A stretch of 64,000 nucleotides of DNA, taken from contig NZ_CP151800.1 of the NCBI RefSeq assembly GCF_038449125.1, positions 3,940,406-4,004,405 of the forward strand, read 5' to 3'. The notes below the pieces were generated by a model that was not told the DNA's origin, did no database searches, and saw only the letters and a list, made by a program, of their open reading frames with translations. The stretch comes from Kosakonia sp. BYX6 (GTDB lineage: Bacteria > Pseudomonadota > Gammaproteobacteria > Enterobacterales > Enterobacteriaceae). The position numbers and the translations under genes were made by a program. Below are positions 1 through 12,366 of the stretch, piece by piece (within the stretch, counting starts at the first letter, position 1; every line of letters begins with the position of its first letter).

Positions 1-1423
1 GCTCCTCGAGGCGCACCAGCTCTTCAATTTGCACCAGGAACCAGCGGTCGATGTTGGTCAGGTTGAACACGCCATCGACAGAGAGGCCCGCGCGGAACGC
101 GTCGGCGATATACCAGATACGCTCAGCGCCTGCGTCTTTCAGCTCGCGACGGATTTTTGTCAGCGCTTCCGTGTCGTCAAGGCTCACTTTCGGGTCGAAG
201 CCGGTTGCGCCAACTTCCAGGCCGCGCAGCGCTTTTTGCAGCGATTCCTGCTGCGTGCGGCCAATCGCCATCACTTCACCGACGGATTTCATCTGTGTGG
301 TCAGGCGGTCATTTGCGCCGACAAATTTTTCGAAGTTAAAGCGCGGGATTTTGGTAACAACATAGTCGATGGACGGTTCGAACGAGGCCGGAGTACGCCC
401 GCCGGTGATGTCGTTCATCAGTTCGTCGAGCGTGTAACCCACCGCCAGTTTCGCCGCCACTTTGGCAATCGGGAAACCAGTCGCTTTTGAGGCCAGCGCA
501 GAAGAGCGCGATACACGCGGGTTCATTTCGATAACAATCAGACGGCCGTTTTTCGGGTTCACCGCGAACTGCACGTTCGAGCCGCCGGTTTCCACGCCGA
601 TTTCACGCAGCACCGCCATCGAGGCGTTACGCATGATTTGGTACTCTTTGTCGGTCAGGGTTTGCGCCGGCGCAACGGTGATGGAGTCACCGGTGTGAAT
701 CCCCATGGCGTCGAAGTTTTCAATTGAGCAGACGATGATGCAGTTGTCGTTCTTATCGCGCACCACTTCCATCTCGTACTCTTTCCAGCCAATCAGCGAC
801 TCATCAATCAGCAGCTCATTGGTCGGCGAGAGATCGAGGCCGCGGGCGCAGATCTCTTCAAACTCTTCGCGGTTATAAGCGATACCACCGCCGGTGCCGC
901 CCATGGTAAAGGAAGGACGAATGATGCACGGGTAACCGACATCTGCCGCGACAGCCAGCGCTTCATCCATGGTATGCGCGATACCGGAACGGGCGGTGTC
1001 GAGGCCAATCTTTTTCATCGCGATATCGAAACGGCGACGATCTTCGGCTTTATCAATCGCGTCAGCGGTCGCGCCAATCATGGTCACGCCGAACTCTTCC
1101 AGCACGCCCTGGCGTTCCAGTTCCAGCGCACAGTTCAGCGCGGTCTGGCCGCCCATCGTTGGCAGCACGGCGTCCGGGCGCTCTTTTTCGATGATTTTGC
1201 GCACCACTTCCCAGTGGATCGGCTCGATGTAAGTCGCGTCTGCCATTTCCGGGTCGGTCATGATGGTTGCCGGGTTGGAGTTCACCAGGATGACGCGGTA
1301 GCCCTCTTCGCGCAGCGCTTTGCACGCCTGCGCGCCGGAGTAGTCGAATTCACACGCCTGGCCGATAACAATCGGGCCTGCGCCAAGGATCAGGATGCTT
1401 TTTAGGTCTGTACGTTTTGGCAT
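1..1423 (-). CDS. carB: Carbamoyl-phosphate synthase large subunit, 5' part only
   Basis: The large subunit uses ammonia from CarA, bicarbonate and two ATP to make carbamoyl phosphate for pyrimidines and arginine in the cytosol. Only the first 474 or so of about 1073 codons lie in the window, and the gene leaves through the left edge. The start is the ATG at 1421-1423, giving the typical N-terminus [19 protein letters not shown], where GAGP opens the pre-ATP-grasp domain. What is visible is the carboxy-phosphate half (first ATP-grasp domain) and the beginning of what follows. It lies 17 bp downstream of carA on the same strand, so the two form the carAB operon. No frameshift is seen in the visible part. 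Confidence 0.97.
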   Translation of the reverse strand, partial: MPKRTDLKSILILGAGPIVIGQACEFDYSGAQACKALREEGYRVILVNSNPATIMTDPEMADATYIEPIHWEVVRKIIEKERPDAVLPTMGGQTALNCALELERQGVLEEFGVTMIGATADAIDKAEDRRRFDIAMKKIGLDTARSGIAHTMDEALAVAADVGYPCIIRPSFTMGGTGGGIAYNREEFEEICARGLDLSPTNELLIDESLIGWKEYEMEVVRDKNDNCIIVCSIENFDAMGIHTGDSITVAPAQTLTDKEYQIMRNASMAVLREIGVETGGSNVQFAVNPKNGRLIVIEMNPRVSRSSALASKATGFPIAKVAAKLAVGYTLDELMNDITGGRTPASFEPSIDYVVTKIPRFNFEKFVGANDRLTTQMKSVGEVMAIGRTQQESLQKALRGLEVGATGFDPKVSLDDTEALTKIRRELKDAGAERIWYIADAFRAGLSVDGVFNLTNIDRWFLVQIEELVRLEE

Positions 1424-1440
1424 GGCTCTTTTTCTCCTGA

Positions 1441-2589
1441 TTATTTGGCGGTATTGCGATACTGCTCAATCAATTCAATAAAGTGGTCAAACAGCGGCGC
1501 GGCGTCGTGCGGGCCTGGGCTGGCTTCCGGGTGCCCCTGGAAACTAAAGGCTGGCTTGTCGGTGCGGTGAATGCCTTGCAGCGTGCCGTCGAACAGCGAC
1601 TTGTGCGTTACACGCAGGTTGGCAGGCATGGAGGATTCATCAACCGCAAAACCGTGGTTCTGCGCGGTGATCATCACGGTGTTGTTATCAATGTCTTTCA
1701 CCGGATGGTTACCGCCGTGGTGACCGAACTTCATCTTCACGGTTTTCGCGCCACTCGCCAACGCCAGCAACTGGTGGCCCAGGCAGATGCCGAATACTGG
1801 GATATCGGTTTCGAGGAGGGATTTAATCGCGTCGATAGCGTAGTCGCACGGTGCCGGGTCACCAGGACCGTTAGACAGGAATACACCGTCCGGGTTGAGT
1901 TTCAGAACGTCTTGCGCTGGGGTTTTCGCCGGAACGATCGTCAGGCGGCAGCCGCGATCCACCAGCATACGCAGAATATTGCGTTTCGCGCCGTAGTCGT
2001 ACGCGACAACATGGTAAGGCAGCTCACTCTCTGGTTTCGCCTGCGGCAGCTCGCCGGTAAGCGTCCAACTGCCCTGTGTCCAGCCGTAGGTTTCCGCCGT
2101 TGTCACTTCCTTCGCCAGGTCCATACCGTTCAGGCCCGGGAAGGCTTTCGCTTTTTCCAGCGCCACGGCGGCGTCAACATTATCACCCGCGATGATGCAG
2201 CCGTTTTGCGCGCCTTTTTCACGCAGCAAACGGGTTAATTTACGGGTATCGATATCGGCAATCGCCACGATGTTATGACGCTTAAGGTAAGAAGAGAGGT
2301 CTTCGGTGCTGCGGTAGTTGCTGGCAATCAACGGCAGGTCGCGAATGACCAGGCCTTGCGCATGAACTTGAGAAGATTCTTCGTCAGCGGAGTTGGTGCC
2401 GACATTGCCGATATGAGGATAAGTAAGAGTGACGATTTGGCGGGAATAGGAAGGATCAGTGAGGATTTCTTGATAACCGGTCATTGAAGTATTGAAAACG
2501 ACTTCCCCAACCGCCGTGCCCGTTGCCCCTATGGCCCGACCGTGAAACTGGGTTCCGTCTTCCAGAACCAATAGCGCTGACTTAATCAA
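1441..2589 (-). CDS. carA: Carbamoyl-phosphate synthase small (glutaminase) subunit
   Basis: CarA hydrolyses glutamine and passes ammonia through a tunnel to CarB. I start it at a TTG (2587-2589) giving 382 aa, exactly the E. coli length. A GGAGGG Shine-Dalgarno sits just upstream, and E. coli carA also uses UUG. An ATG 27 bp further upstream is in frame but would add residues absent from the family. The N-terminal half is the CarA-specific domain. The C-terminal half is a class I amidotransferase with the nucleophile Cys in FGICLGHQ (about residue 269) and the His/Glu pair in [11 protein letters not shown] near the end. It is the first gene of carAB, with ArgR-type boxes directly upstream. 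Confidence 0.97.
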   Translation of the reverse strand: MIKSALLVLEDGTQFHGRAIGATGTAVGEVVFNTSMTGYQEILTDPSYSRQIVTLTYPHIGNVGTNSADEESSQVHAQGLVIRDLPLIASNYRSTEDLSSYLKRHNIVAIADIDTRKLTRLLREKGAQNGCIIAGDNVDAAVALEKAKAFPGLNGMDLAKEVTTAETYGWTQGSWTLTGELPQAKPESELPYHVVAYDYGAKRNILRMLVDRGCRLTIVPAKTPAQDVLKLNPDGVFLSNGPGDPAPCDYAIDAIKSLLETDIPVFGICLGHQLLALASGAKTVKMKFGHHGGNHPVKDIDNNTVMITAQNHGFAVDESSMPANLRVTHKSLFDGTLQGIHRTDKPAFSFQGHPEASPGPHDAAPLFDHFIELIEQYRNTAK

Positions 2590-2619
2590 AACACCCTCCA
2601 GAGAATATTCACTCACTTT

Positions 2620-2664
2620 ATTTGCATATTAATTCATATTGAGATGATGAATCAATGCAAATTT
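2620..2664 (-). promoter_or_regulatory. carAB P2 promoter region with two ARG-box-like 18-mers
   Basis: Immediately upstream of carA are two AT-rich imperfect palindromes of ARG-box type at about 2620-2637 and 2647-2664, separated by about one helical turn. The stretch is nearly identical to the remembered E. coli carAB P2 region, where hexameric ArgR binds paired boxes and represses in arginine excess. The P1 promoter (pyrimidine/purine control in E. coli) would lie further upstream, around 2660-2750; I did not resolve its elements. Confidence 0.7.
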
Positions 2665-2967
2665 GCTGGCCGTGGATTTTAGGCAAACGGCGGCATTCTG
2701 GAGAGATGTCGGTTAAAAGTCAACTTATCTGCCGTATTTTTCTTGCTGTTTCACGCCATTGCCTGGTTTTACAGGGTTTAACAGATAAAAAGATCAGATA
2801 AATAAGTCAGGAAAACGCTTGCGCGGCCAGAAAACTGTCTCGCAGATAAGCGATGCGCCAAAAAGTAGACCAGATGGTCAAAATTTACAAAATTGAAACA
2901 TAAACCGGGGATATAAGTGTAGATTAGTTGAGTTTGGAGGGAAACGCAGCGTGAAAAGAATAAAATA
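2665..2967. other. carA-dapB intergenic region, no gene seen
   Basis: This holds the upstream carAB control region. A 72-codon reading frame on the minus strand (2778-2996) has no recognisable domain or Shine-Dalgarno and runs into the dapB terminator, so I do not call it. E. coli has a comparable non-coding gap here, where PurR, IHF, PepA and RutR act on carP1. I could not confirm individual sites by eye. Confidence 0.5.
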
Positions 2968-2992
2968 AAAGGGCAATAAAATATTGCCCTTT
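2958..2992 (-). terminator. Probable terminator downstream of dapB
   Basis: A 10-bp stem (AAAGGGCAAT pairing with ATTGCCCTTT, 2968-2992) with a 5-nt loop is followed, in the minus direction, by a T-rich tail. It sits about 50 bp after the dapB stop codon, as expected for a single-gene transcript. Confidence 0.65.
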
Positions 2993-3043
2993 GCAATCAA
3001 GTCATTATGACTGCAACAACCACATCACGAAGGGTAATAACTC

Positions 3044-3880
<837 letters not shown>

Positions 3881-4003
3881 TTAATTAAATGCGTAAAAAT
3901 CGTTTCCAGATTAACCAGCCCCTGTCTGAGCCACCAGCCGAAAACGCCAATAATTAGAAATTAATGATATACAGCCGGAAATATCAGTAAAAAGCATGAT
4001 GTT

Positions 4004-4918
4004 CTAAGGTGCCAGCGCCAGCACCTCTTCCACCCAATGGCGGAAACCATCGACATCAATATCCAGCGCCACCTGCGCGTTCGGTGCCAGCCCCAGCTTA
4101 CCGTCGATATCCACCACAGTGGTTCCGGCGGTGAATTGCCCCTGCGTTTCTACCGCGACAAAGCAGGATTTCAAGGTAAAGAGTTCCGGGCGTGCCAGCC
4201 AGGCGATAGCGCAAAGATCGTGCATGCGCAGCCCGGTTGTCATGCTGCCGCTGCGATAGTGACTGAATAACGCATGCAGCATTTTGCCTGTCCGGTTGAG
4301 CGTTGGCAGCGTTGCTAAATACTCTGGCGTCAGCGTTGCGCGGTTGGTGACATCCAGCCCGCACATGACAATCTCCAGGCCGCTATGAAAGACGCGGGCC
4401 GCCGCTTCCGGATCGATAGCGATATTGAATTCGGCATTCGGCGTGAAGTTACCGCGCCCGGCGGAACCGCCCATCATCACCAACCGACGAATATTAAACT
4501 GGCATTCCGGGTAGTGCGTCAGCAGCAGCGCAATGTTGGTCAGCGGGCCGATGGTCACCAGCGTCACGGGTTCTGGCGAGGCGAGCAGCAGATCGCGGAT
4601 CGTCTGAAACGCCGGGATGGCCAGCGGCTGGCGCTGGTGTTCGACAAAGTCATACCCATCCAGCCCGGATTCCCCATGCACCTCAGTCGCGCTATCCAGC
4701 GGGCGCAGCAAGGGCGTAGCAGCGCCCTGGGCCAGCGGGATGTCCGCGTTCCAGAAATTCAGCAGCTGTAATGCATTACGGGTGGTTTTTTCCAGCGAAA
4801 CGTTGCCGGCAACGGTGGTGATCAATTTGAGATCGCATTGCGGCGCAAACAGCGCGGCGGCAAGCGCAACGGCATCATCAATGCCCGGATCGGTGTCGAG
4901 AATCATTGGCAAACGCAT
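4004..4918 (-). CDS. rihC: Ribonucleoside hydrolase RihC
   Basis: Cytosolic hydrolase that splits purine and pyrimidine ribonucleosides into base and ribose. The start is the ATG giving [16 protein letters not shown], for 304 aa as in E. coli; an upstream in-frame ATG at 4978 would add 20 unrelated residues. The N-terminal DTDPGIDDA loop binds the Ca2+ and ribose that define the nucleoside-hydrolase family, and HDLCAIAW near residue 233 carries the second conserved acid/base set. It follows ispH by 72 bp on the same strand, so it may be read through from the ispH transcript. Confidence 0.95.
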   Translation of the reverse strand: MRLPMILDTDPGIDDAVALAAALFAPQCDLKLITTVAGNVSLEKTTRNALQLLNFWNADIPLAQGAATPLLRPLDSATEVHGESGLDGYDFVEHQRQPLAIPAFQTIRDLLLASPEPVTLVTIGPLTNIALLLTHYPECQFNIRRLVMMGGSAGRGNFTPNAEFNIAIDPEAAARVFHSGLEIVMCGLDVTNRATLTPEYLATLPTLNRTGKMLHALFSHYRSGSMTTGLRMHDLCAIAWLARPELFTLKSCFVAVETQGQFTAGTTVVDIDGKLGLAPNAQVALDIDVDGFRHWVEEVLALAP

Positions 4919-4990
4919 AACTCCTCCACGAAAAATGTCCATAAAAAATGCCAGACTCAGTCTGGCATCTTCGCACAACGCATTGAAAGA

Positions 4991-5941
4991 TTATTCGACC
5001 TCGCGAACATCTACCCGAAGTTCTTTCGGCACTTCGAAAACGATGTTCTCTTCGCGCCCTTCCAGCGGAATGGCTTCGCCGCCACCCAGCTCTTGCAAAC
5101 GAGAGATGACATTTTGCACGAGGATATCCGGCGCGGATGCCCCGGCGGTCACGCCAACGCAGTGAATCGCGTTGACCCACTCCTCCTGAATATCCGACGC
5201 GTCATCAATCAGATACGCCGCTTTCCCCATGCGCTGCGCCAGTTCGGCCAAGCGGTTGGAGTTTGAGGAGTTTTTCGAACCGACGACCAGCACCACTTCC
5301 GCCTGCTCAGCCAGCGCACGCACCGCTTCCTGGCGATTGGTGGTGGCATAACAAATATCGTCTTTGCGCGGGCCGACGATGTTCGGGAAACGCTCGCGCA
5401 GAGCGTCAATCACATCCGAGGTATCATCAACGGAGAGCGTGGTCTGCGTCATAAACGACAGTTTGCCCGCGTCTTTGATATCCAGGCCGCCAACATCCTC
5501 AGGGGATTCAACCAGATACATGCCGCCTTTCGGGTTGCTGTACTGTCCCATGGTGCCTTCCACTTCTGGGTGCCCGGCGTGCCCAATCAGGATCGCTTCT
5601 TCGCCGCGCCGACTGGCGCGCGCCACTTCCATATGCACTTTGGTCACCAGCGGGCAGGTCGCGTCGAAGACCGTCAAATCGCGGCTTTTCGCTTCGTTAC
5701 GCACTGCCTGAGAAACGCCGTGGGCGGAGAATATCAGGATTGCGCCGTCCGGCACTTCGCTTATCTGCTCGATGAAGATCGCGCCGCGCTCGCGCAGGCT
5801 GTCGACAACATAGCGGTTGTGCACCACTTCGTGACGCACATAAATCGGCGCGCCGTACAGAGCCAGCGCGTTTTCAACAATGCTGATAGCGCGGTCAACT
5901 CCGGCGCAAAAACCGCGCGGGTTAGCCAACAGGATCTGCAT
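4991..5941 (-). CDS. ispH: 4-hydroxy-3-methylbut-2-enyl diphosphate reductase
   Basis: Last step of the MEP isoprenoid pathway: an iron-sulfur enzyme that converts HMBPP to IPP and DMAPP. The start is the ATG giving [12 protein letters not shown], for 316 aa as in E. coli. The longer upstream frame reads through the end of fkpB and is not used. The three cluster cysteines are visible in GFCAGV (Cys12), DATCPLV (about 96) and CYATTNRQ (about 197). It is the last gene of the ribF-ileS-lspA-fkpB-ispH series. Its start overlaps the 3' end of fkpB by 20 bp, suggesting translational coupling. Confidence 0.97.
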   Translation of the reverse strand: MQILLANPRGFCAGVDRAISIVENALALYGAPIYVRHEVVHNRYVVDSLRERGAIFIEQISEVPDGAILIFSAHGVSQAVRNEAKSRDLTVFDATCPLVTKVHMEVARASRRGEEAILIGHAGHPEVEGTMGQYSNPKGGMYLVESPEDVGGLDIKDAGKLSFMTQTTLSVDDTSDVIDALRERFPNIVGPRKDDICYATTNRQEAVRALAEQAEVVLVVGSKNSSNSNRLAELAQRMGKAAYLIDDASDIQEEWVNAIHCVGVTAGASAPDILVQNVISRLQELGGGEAIPLEGREENIVFEVPKELRVDVREVE

Positions 5942-6392
5942 TTGTTTCCTCCAGTGCCGGATCGACTTCCAGCACATCGATATCAAAATGAACGGTTCTG
6001 CCCGCCAGCGGATGGTTGAAATCGACGGTGATGGAATCACCACTGATTTCACGGATAACGCCCGGCATTTCGCTGCCATCCATTGCGGTAAAGAGCATAA
6101 TTGCGCCGATTTCAGGTTCCCCGGCGTCCATAAATTCGCGGCGCGAGAAGTACTGAATCAGGTCCGGGCTCGGCGTGCCGAATGCGGCATCAGGCTCCAG
6201 AGAAAAGACCTTTTTCTCCCCGGCTTTCAGGCCGAGCAGATGTTGTTCCAGTCCTTCGGAGAGTGAACCGTCGCCCAGACGAAACAGCGCCGGTTTGCCA
6301 TTGTTGCGGGTTGACTCGGCAAGTGAGCCATCTTCGAGCTTGAGCGTGAAGTGCACCAGCACTGCGCTATCGCTCTGTACGGATTTAGACAT
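5922..6392 (-). CDS. fkpB: FKBP-type peptidyl-prolyl isomerase SlpA/FkpB
   Basis: Cytosolic prolyl isomerase and chaperone with an FKBP domain and an inserted flap (IF) domain. The 156-aa product is colinear with E. coli FkpB (149 aa) from [15 protein letters not shown] to DPALE, then runs seven residues longer (ending TNADPVG). That tail makes the gene overlap the ispH start by 20 bp, where I recall a short gap in E. coli. Typical segments are [11 protein letters not shown] at the N-terminus and FNHPLAG in the last third. It lies between lspA (109 bp upstream, with a REP-like repeat in the gap) and ispH. Confidence 0.95.
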   Translation of the reverse strand: MSKSVQSDSAVLVHFTLKLEDGSLAESTRNNGKPALFRLGDGSLSEGLEQHLLGLKAGEKKVFSLEPDAAFGTPSPDLIQYFSRREFMDAGEPEIGAIMLFTAMDGSEMPGVIREISGDSITVDFNHPLAGRTVHFDIDVLEVDPALEETNADPVG

Positions 6393-6444
6393 GCAGGTTG
6401 CTCTTATGTTTTTAGCGATTGCAGTGCCCGGTTACATGTTGATT

Positions 6445-6486
6445 GCCGGATGGCGCTACGCTTATCCGGCCGACGAACCGGGCCTA
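6445..6486. repeat. REP-like palindromic element between lspA and fkpB
   Basis: A GCCGGATGGCGCTACGC half pairs imperfectly with CTTATCCGGCC (6445-6471), followed by a CCGGGCCTAC-type tail. This is the usual enterobacterial REP/PU pattern. It lies in the only long gap inside the ribF-ispH cluster and may stabilise the upstream mRNA 3' end. Confidence 0.65.
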
Positions 6487-6501
6487 CAACGCTTTGTTGG
6501 C

Positions 6502-7002
6502 TTACGCCTGTTTTTTCACTGCGGCAGAAGGCAAGAAACCTTCCAGCACTATCAGCGCCGCACCGATACAAATTGCGGTATCAGCAAGATTAAAGGTAGC
6601 AAAATGCCAGTCGCCCATATAAAAATCGATCATATCGACGACAAAACCATGCCACAGACGGTCGAACAGGTTACCCAGCGCGCCACCGATAATCAGCGCA
6701 TAAGCGATGTTATTCAGTTTTTGTGACGCTTTGGCGCGATACATCAGCACCGCCAATACAACACAGATACCAATAGCGATACCCGCGAAGAACCAGCGCT
6801 GCCAACCGCCGCTGTCTGCCAGGAAACTGAATGCCGCACCGTAGTTACGTGCATAGTGCAAATTAAGCGATGGGAACAGCGACACTGTATCCCCCAGAGC
6901 GAAGTTCTGGAGGATCAGGTACTTACTGCCCAGATCGATAATCAGCACTACTACCACCAGCCACAGCCAGCGCAGCCCTGTTGAAAAGATCGGTTTACTC
7001 AT
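6502..7002 (-). CDS. lspA: Prolipoprotein signal peptidase (SPase II)
   Basis: Inner-membrane aspartyl protease that removes the signal peptide of diacylglyceryl-modified lipoproteins. The product is 166 aa (E. coli 164) with four hydrophobic segments (about 10-28, 68-88, 96-112, 136-156). Conserved motifs are NYGAAFS (residues 53-59), GNLFDR (110-115), the catalytic Asp123 in VVDMIDF and Asp141 in FNLAD. Its ATG shares one base with the ileS stop codon (TGATG arrangement), so translation is probably coupled to ileS, the long-known ileS-lsp arrangement. Confidence 0.97.
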   Translation of the reverse strand: MSKPIFSTGLRWLWLVVVVLIIDLGSKYLILQNFALGDTVSLFPSLNLHYARNYGAAFSFLADSGGWQRWFFAGIAIGICVVLAVLMYRAKASQKLNNIAYALIIGGALGNLFDRLWHGFVVDMIDFYMGDWHFATFNLADTAICIGAALIVLEGFLPSAAVKKQA

Positions 7003-9818
7003 CAGGCAAACTTACGTTTTTCGCCGTCACCGGCGACGTTGCTGACACAGCGTCCGCAAATATCTGCGTGTTCCGCCACCTGGCCGACATCGTTGGTGTA
7101 GTGCCAGCAGCGCGGGCATTTATCACCTTCGGCTTTGCTCAGGGACACTTTCAGCCCTTTGAGCAGCTCGCTCTGCTGCGCATCCGCAGAAGCGCTGGCA
7201 TAATCCTCAACTTTCGCCCCGGAGGTCAACAGGACAAATCGCAATTCATCGCCCAGCGCGGTCAGCTTCGCCGCCAGCTCCGGCTCTGCAAACAGCGTCA
7301 CCGCCGCTTCCAGAGAACCGCCCACTTTCTTGTCGGCACGCGCCTGTTCGATAACCTTGTTCACTTCGCCGCGCACTTTCAGCAGTTCGTCCCAGAAGTC
7401 ATCGTTCATCGCTTCGGTTTCCGCCAGGCCAAACAGACCTTCGTACCACTCGCCGGTGAAGACGTATTTCTCGCGGTCGCCCGGCAGGTAACCCCAGATT
7501 TCATCTGCGGTGAAAGACATGATCGGCGCCATCCAACGCACCAGCGCTTCACAGATATGGTATAGCGCAGTCTGGCAGCTACGGCGCGCCACACTGTCTG
7601 CTTTCGCGGTGTATTGGCGGTCTTTAATGATATCGAGGTAGAACGAGCCCATTTCGATGGAGCAGAAGCGCATCAGACGCTGCACCACTTCATGGAAGTC
7701 ATAGGATTCGTAAGCTTTCAGGATGTCGTCCTGCGCCGCTTTTGCACAGCCCACAGCCCAACGATCCAGCACCACCATCTCTTCCGGTTTCACCATGTCT
7801 TTTGCCGGATCAAAGCCGTTGAGGTTCGCCAGCAGGAAACGCGCGGTGTTACGGATACGACGATAGCTGTCGGCAGCACGTTTCAGGATCTCGTCGGAAA
7901 CCGCCATTTCGCCGGTGTAATCAGTAGAAGCCACCCACAGACGCAGAATGTCCGCGCCGAGTTTGTTCATGACATCCTGCGGAGAAACGGTGTTACCGAT
8001 GGATTTGGACATTTTGCGCCCTTGACCATCAACGGTGAAACCGTGAGTCAGCACCTGGCGGTATGGCGCTTTGCCTTTCATCGCCGTAGAGATCATCAGC
8101 GAGGACATAAACCAACCGCGATGCTGGTCAGAACCTTCCAGATACATGTCCGCAGCGTGACCGGAGAATTCCGGGCGCACATCCACAACGGATGCATGGG
8201 TCGAGCCGGAGTCGAACCAAACGTCCAGCGTATCCGGCACTTTTACATAGTTGTCGGCGTCGTCACCCATGATGTCGCGCGGGTCGAGATCCCACCAGGC
8301 CTGGATACCGTCGATTTCAACGCGTTTGGCAACGGCTTCCATCAGCTCCAGCGTGCGCGGATGCAACGCTTCGGTATCTTTATGTACAAACAGGGACATC
8401 GGTACGCCCCACGTACGCTGACGGGAGATACACCAGTCAGGACGGTTAGCGACCATGGATTCAATACGCGCCTGGCCCCAATCCGGGATCCACTGCACGC
8501 CTTTAATTTCTTGCAGCGACTGCGCGCGCAGGCCTTTCTGATCCATGCTGACAAACCACTGCGGGGTAGCACGGAAGATGATCGGCGTTTTGTGACGCCA
8601 GCAGCACGGGTAGCTGTGCTGGAGCTTCTCGACGTGCAGCAGCGCGCCTTTTTCCGCCAGCAGCGCGACCACAATATCGTTCGCTTTGAAGACGTTCACG
8701 CCATCAAGCGTCGGGTAGGTTCCCGGCAGATAAGTGCCGTCCGGGCCAACCGGGTTCGCGGTTTCCAGACCATATTTCTGACCGATAACATAGTCGTCCG
8801 GGCCGTGACCTGGCGCGGTGTGCACCGCACCGGTACCCGCATCCAGCGTAACGTGATCGCCAAGGATCGCCGGTACGTCGAAATCGAGGAACGGATGTTT
8901 AAAGCGCAGCAGCTCTAACTCAGCACCGTTTACCGTACCCAGCACGGTGTAATCGGTGATGCCAGCGCGTTTCATCACGCTATCGACCAGATCTTTCGCC
9001 AGGATCAGCGCCTGACCTTCAACCTGGACCAGCGCGTAGTCAAACTCTGGCGACAGGGAGATCGCGCGGTTAGCCGGCAGCGTCCATGGTGTGGTGGTCC
9101 AGATAACCAGTGAGATCGGGCCATTAACCGAGGCAACGCCGAATTTGGCTTTTACCGCATCCGCGTCAACGGCGTGAAACGCCACGTCGATGGACGGAGA
9201 GGTTTTGTCGTAATACTCAACTTCCGCTTCCGCCAGCGCGGAACGACAGTCTACGCACCAGTGCACCGGTTTGGCACCTTTAAGCAGGTGACCGTTGCCG
9301 ATGATTTTGCCTAACGCGCGAATGATGTTGGCTTCAGTTTTGAAGTCCATGGTCAGGTACGGGTTAGACCAGTCGCCCAACACGCCCAAACGGATAAAAT
9401 CTTTGCGCTGGCCTTCAACCTGCGTGGCAGCGTATTCGCGGCATTTGGCGCGGAACTCGGCAGCGGTGAATTTCTCACCCGGCTTGCCATATTCCTGCTC
9501 CACTTTCAGCTCGATCGGCAGACCGTGGCAATCCCAGCCCGGAACATAAGGCGAGTCAAAACCTGTGAGTCCTTTGGACTTCACAATAATGTCTTTCAGA
9601 ATCTTGTTAACCGAGTGACCAATATGAATGCTGCCATTCGCATAGGGAGGGCCATCATGCAGAATGAAGGTTTTTTTGCCTTTTTTCGCGGCACGGATGA
9701 TGCCGTACAGGTCATCATCAGTCCAACGCGCCAGCATTCCCGGTTCGCGTTTGGCGAGATCGCCACGCATTGGGAACCCTGTTTCCGGCAAATTCAGGGT
9801 AGATTTATAGTCACTCAT
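7002..9818 (-). CDS. ileS: Isoleucyl-tRNA synthetase
   Basis: Charges tRNA-Ile and edits misactivated valine. The start at 9818 gives [20 protein letters not shown] and 938 aa, the exact E. coli length; the frame is open 13 codons further up but that extension is not family sequence. The class I signature HIGH is at residues 65-68 within [14 protein letters not shown]. The CP1 editing domain follows (about 200-400), KMSKSIGN lies near residue 602, and a C-terminal zinc site is formed by CPRCWHY and CGRCV. It follows ribF by 45 bp and overlaps lspA by one base, all in one operon. Confidence 0.98.
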   Translation of the reverse strand: MSDYKSTLNLPETGFPMRGDLAKREPGMLARWTDDDLYGIIRAAKKGKKTFILHDGPPYANGSIHIGHSVNKILKDIIVKSKGLTGFDSPYVPGWDCHGLPIELKVEQEYGKPGEKFTAAEFRAKCREYAATQVEGQRKDFIRLGVLGDWSNPYLTMDFKTEANIIRALGKIIGNGHLLKGAKPVHWCVDCRSALAEAEVEYYDKTSPSIDVAFHAVDADAVKAKFGVASVNGPISLVIWTTTPWTLPANRAISLSPEFDYALVQVEGQALILAKDLVDSVMKRAGITDYTVLGTVNGAELELLRFKHPFLDFDVPAILGDHVTLDAGTGAVHTAPGHGPDDYVIGQKYGLETANPVGPDGTYLPGTYPTLDGVNVFKANDIVVALLAEKGALLHVEKLQHSYPCCWRHKTPIIFRATPQWFVSMDQKGLRAQSLQEIKGVQWIPDWGQARIESMVANRPDWCISRQRTWGVPMSLFVHKDTEALHPRTLELMEAVAKRVEIDGIQAWWDLDPRDIMGDDADNYVKVPDTLDVWFDSGSTHASVVDVRPEFSGHAADMYLEGSDQHRGWFMSSLMISTAMKGKAPYRQVLTHGFTVDGQGRKMSKSIGNTVSPQDVMNKLGADILRLWVASTDYTGEMAVSDEILKRAADSYRRIRNTARFLLANLNGFDPAKDMVKPEEMVVLDRWAVGCAKAAQDDILKAYESYDFHEVVQRLMRFCSIEMGSFYLDIIKDRQYTAKADSVARRSCQTALYHICEALVRWMAPIMSFTADEIWGYLPGDREKYVFTGEWYEGLFGLAETEAMNDDFWDELLKVRGEVNKVIEQARADKKVGGSLEAAVTLFAEPELAAKLTALGDELRFVLLTSGAKVEDYASASADAQQSELLKGLKVSLSKAEGDKCPRCWHYTNDVGQVAEHADICGRCVSNVAGDGEKRKFA

Positions 9819-9863
9819 CAGATTCTCGGTTCCGTATTTCGGTTTGATTAATACCACCAGGCC

Positions 9864-10805
9864 TTAAGAAGCCGGTTTAGATAGCCCAAAAAACTCGCGG
9901 GCCGCTACCTCATCTCGGGCGATTTGCGCTTTCAATTCATCGAGGGAGGCAAATCGCTGCTCGTTGCGTAATTTTTTACGCAGTACTACGTCTATATGGC
10001 GACCATAAAGGTCCATTACAACATCCAGCAGATGGACTTCCAGTTGCTGACGCACGCCAGCGACTGTTGGGCGAGTACCGATATTGGCAACGCCGGGAAG
10101 GACAGTATCACCCAGTCCAGCCACTTCTACCGCATACACCCCTTTGACCGGGGAGACCTGACGACGCAGCGGTAAATTCGCCGTCGGGAAACCTATGGTG
10201 CGACCCAGTTCATCACCGTGCACAACACGCCCGGAGATGCTGAACGGGTGGCCCAATAAATTTTCAGCCAGCTCGAGGTTGTCATCCGCGAGCGCCTGGC
10301 GCACCGCAGTGCTGCTCACGCGCGCGCCGCTTTCACAGAAGGTTTGCGTACTGGTGACGTCAAAGCCATATTTCTGACCGGCCTTCTGTAATAACAAGAA
10401 ATCCCCCTGGCGACCAGCGCCAAAACGGAAATCATCACCGACTGCGAGAAATTTCACACCGAGGCGATCGACCAGCAGATCGCTGACAAACGTTTGTCCG
10501 GTCAAGGCCGCAAAACGGCGATCGAAACGCACACAGAGCACATAGTCAACGCCGCAACCGGCCAACCAGCGTAGCTTTTCACGCAGCCTTGTCAGGCGCG
10601 CAGGCGCTTTTTCCCCAGCGAACAGCTCCAGCGGTTGCGGTTCAAAAATCATCACGACCACCGGAAGGCCGCGGGCGCGCCCTTCCGCGCGAAGCCCTTG
10701 TAACAATGCCTGGTGACCGCGATGCACGCCGTCGAAATTACCAATAGTCAGCACACACCCTTGCGGTGCCTGGCTGAGATTATGTATGCCGCGTATCAGC
10801 TTCAT
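9864..10805 (-). CDS. ribF: Bifunctional riboflavin kinase / FAD synthetase
   Basis: Phosphorylates riboflavin to FMN and adenylates FMN to FAD. The 313-aa product has an N-terminal nucleotidyltransferase domain (IGNFDGVHRGHQ at residues 21-32) and a C-terminal flavokinase domain (about 185-310, with GRVVHGDELGRTIGFPTANL). It is the first gene of the ribF-ileS-lspA-fkpB-ispH series. It is divergent from rpsT, with 326 bp between the two starts. Confidence 0.97.
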   Translation of the reverse strand: MKLIRGIHNLSQAPQGCVLTIGNFDGVHRGHQALLQGLRAEGRARGLPVVVMIFEPQPLELFAGEKAPARLTRLREKLRWLAGCGVDYVLCVRFDRRFAALTGQTFVSDLLVDRLGVKFLAVGDDFRFGAGRQGDFLLLQKAGQKYGFDVTSTQTFCESGARVSSTAVRQALADDNLELAENLLGHPFSISGRVVHGDELGRTIGFPTANLPLRRQVSPVKGVYAVEVAGLGDTVLPGVANIGTRPTVAGVRQQLEVHLLDVVMDLYGRHIDVVLRKKLRNEQRFASLDELKAQIARDEVAAREFFGLSKPAS

Positions 10806-11395
<590 letters not shown>

Positions 11396-11416
11396 TCGCT
11401 AATTTGTTGGCTTTGT

Positions 11417-11446
11417 GAAAAAACCCGCTTCGGCGGGTTTTTTTAT
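11417..11446. terminator. Bidirectional rho-independent terminator, rpsT / nhaR
   Basis: The stem AACCCGC-TTCG-GCGGGTT is flanked by an A-run on the left and a T-run on the right, so it can terminate rpsT (plus) and nhaR (minus). The UUCG tetraloop is typical of strong enterobacterial terminators. Confidence 0.9.
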
Positions 11447-12342
11447 TTCTGCTCCAGCGCGAACAGCGACGAGTAATCACGCTGGCAGATACGCTGCACC
11501 GCCGGATGCTGAATCATTCGTTCTGCGAATATCGCGTGATACTCCTCCAGCACGTTTTCCACTCTCCCGATTTCCACTACTCGCTCATCGGCGTAAAAAT
11601 CGCTGGCGTACGATGTCGGTGCGACGAAGATGGCATTATGCGCTGCGCCAAACGCCTTCATTAGCGCCGCGTCGTCAAACTCGCCTAAGATTTCAACCTG
11701 CAATCCCTGCACGTTAAACCAGTTCAGCAATTTACGCCCCAGCATTGAGCGGCGGCCGGGGATTAATAAGCGGCGCTCTTCCAGGCAGGCCGGAAACGGT
11801 TTTTGCGGTGCGGGGTTACAGCACCAAAAGCTGACGCTGCATTCGCCGATTTTCACCGAAAACAGCCCTTCCTGCTGCGCAGAATCAATCGGGCAATCGG
11901 AGATGATCATATCGAGTTTGTGCTGGCTTAACTGTTCCAGCAGTAACTCGTGGGTGGATTCAAAACAGCGCAGGTGGATCGGCTCCCCTTCCTGCACTGC
12001 AGCATCCAGAATCCTACTGACCAGCCGCTTGGAGAGCGCATCCGCGACGCCGACATCAAACAGCAAATTCGCCTCTTTGCGGTAGTTGATGATGTCGAGC
12101 ATCTCCTGGCTCAAGGTGAACATTTTGTCCGCATAGCGAAACACCAGCTCGCCCAACTCCGTTGGCTCCAGCCCCCTGCCCTTACGTTTAAAGAGCTTGC
12201 CCTGCAACCGCTCTTCCAGCGCTTTGATTTGCCCGGTGATGGTTTGCGGCGTCAGGTAGAGCGCTTCCGCCGCGCCAACGACGGAGCCTTCCCGGTAGAC
12301 ATGCCAGAAATAATACAAGTGGTTGTAATTGATATACGACAT
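11443..12342 (-). CDS. nhaR: LysR-type activator of nhaA, NhaR
   Basis: LysR-family regulator that senses intracellular Na+ and activates nhaA; in E. coli it also activates osmC and pgaABCD. The 299-aa product starts [20 protein letters not shown], with the winged HTH in residues 5-65 ([23 protein letters not shown]) and a LysR substrate domain from about 95. It is directly downstream of nhaA on the same strand (25 bp), the nhaAR operon. The stop lies inside the terminator shared with rpsT. Confidence 0.96.
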   Translation of the reverse strand: MSYINYNHLYYFWHVYREGSVVGAAEALYLTPQTITGQIKALEERLQGKLFKRKGRGLEPTELGELVFRYADKMFTLSQEMLDIINYRKEANLLFDVGVADALSKRLVSRILDAAVQEGEPIHLRCFESTHELLLEQLSQHKLDMIISDCPIDSAQQEGLFSVKIGECSVSFWCCNPAPQKPFPACLEERRLLIPGRRSMLGRKLLNWFNVQGLQVEILGEFDDAALMKAFGAAHNAIFVAPTSYASDFYADERVVEIGRVENVLEEYHAIFAERMIQHPAVQRICQRDYSSLFALEQK

Positions 12343-12366
12343 AACGCTTCACCCTTTGCCTTGCCA

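Noticed and set aside
2778-2996. 72-codon minus-strand ORF between dapB and carA
   Set aside because: Begins inside the dapB terminator hairpin, no domain, no ribosome site; the region is carAB control DNA.
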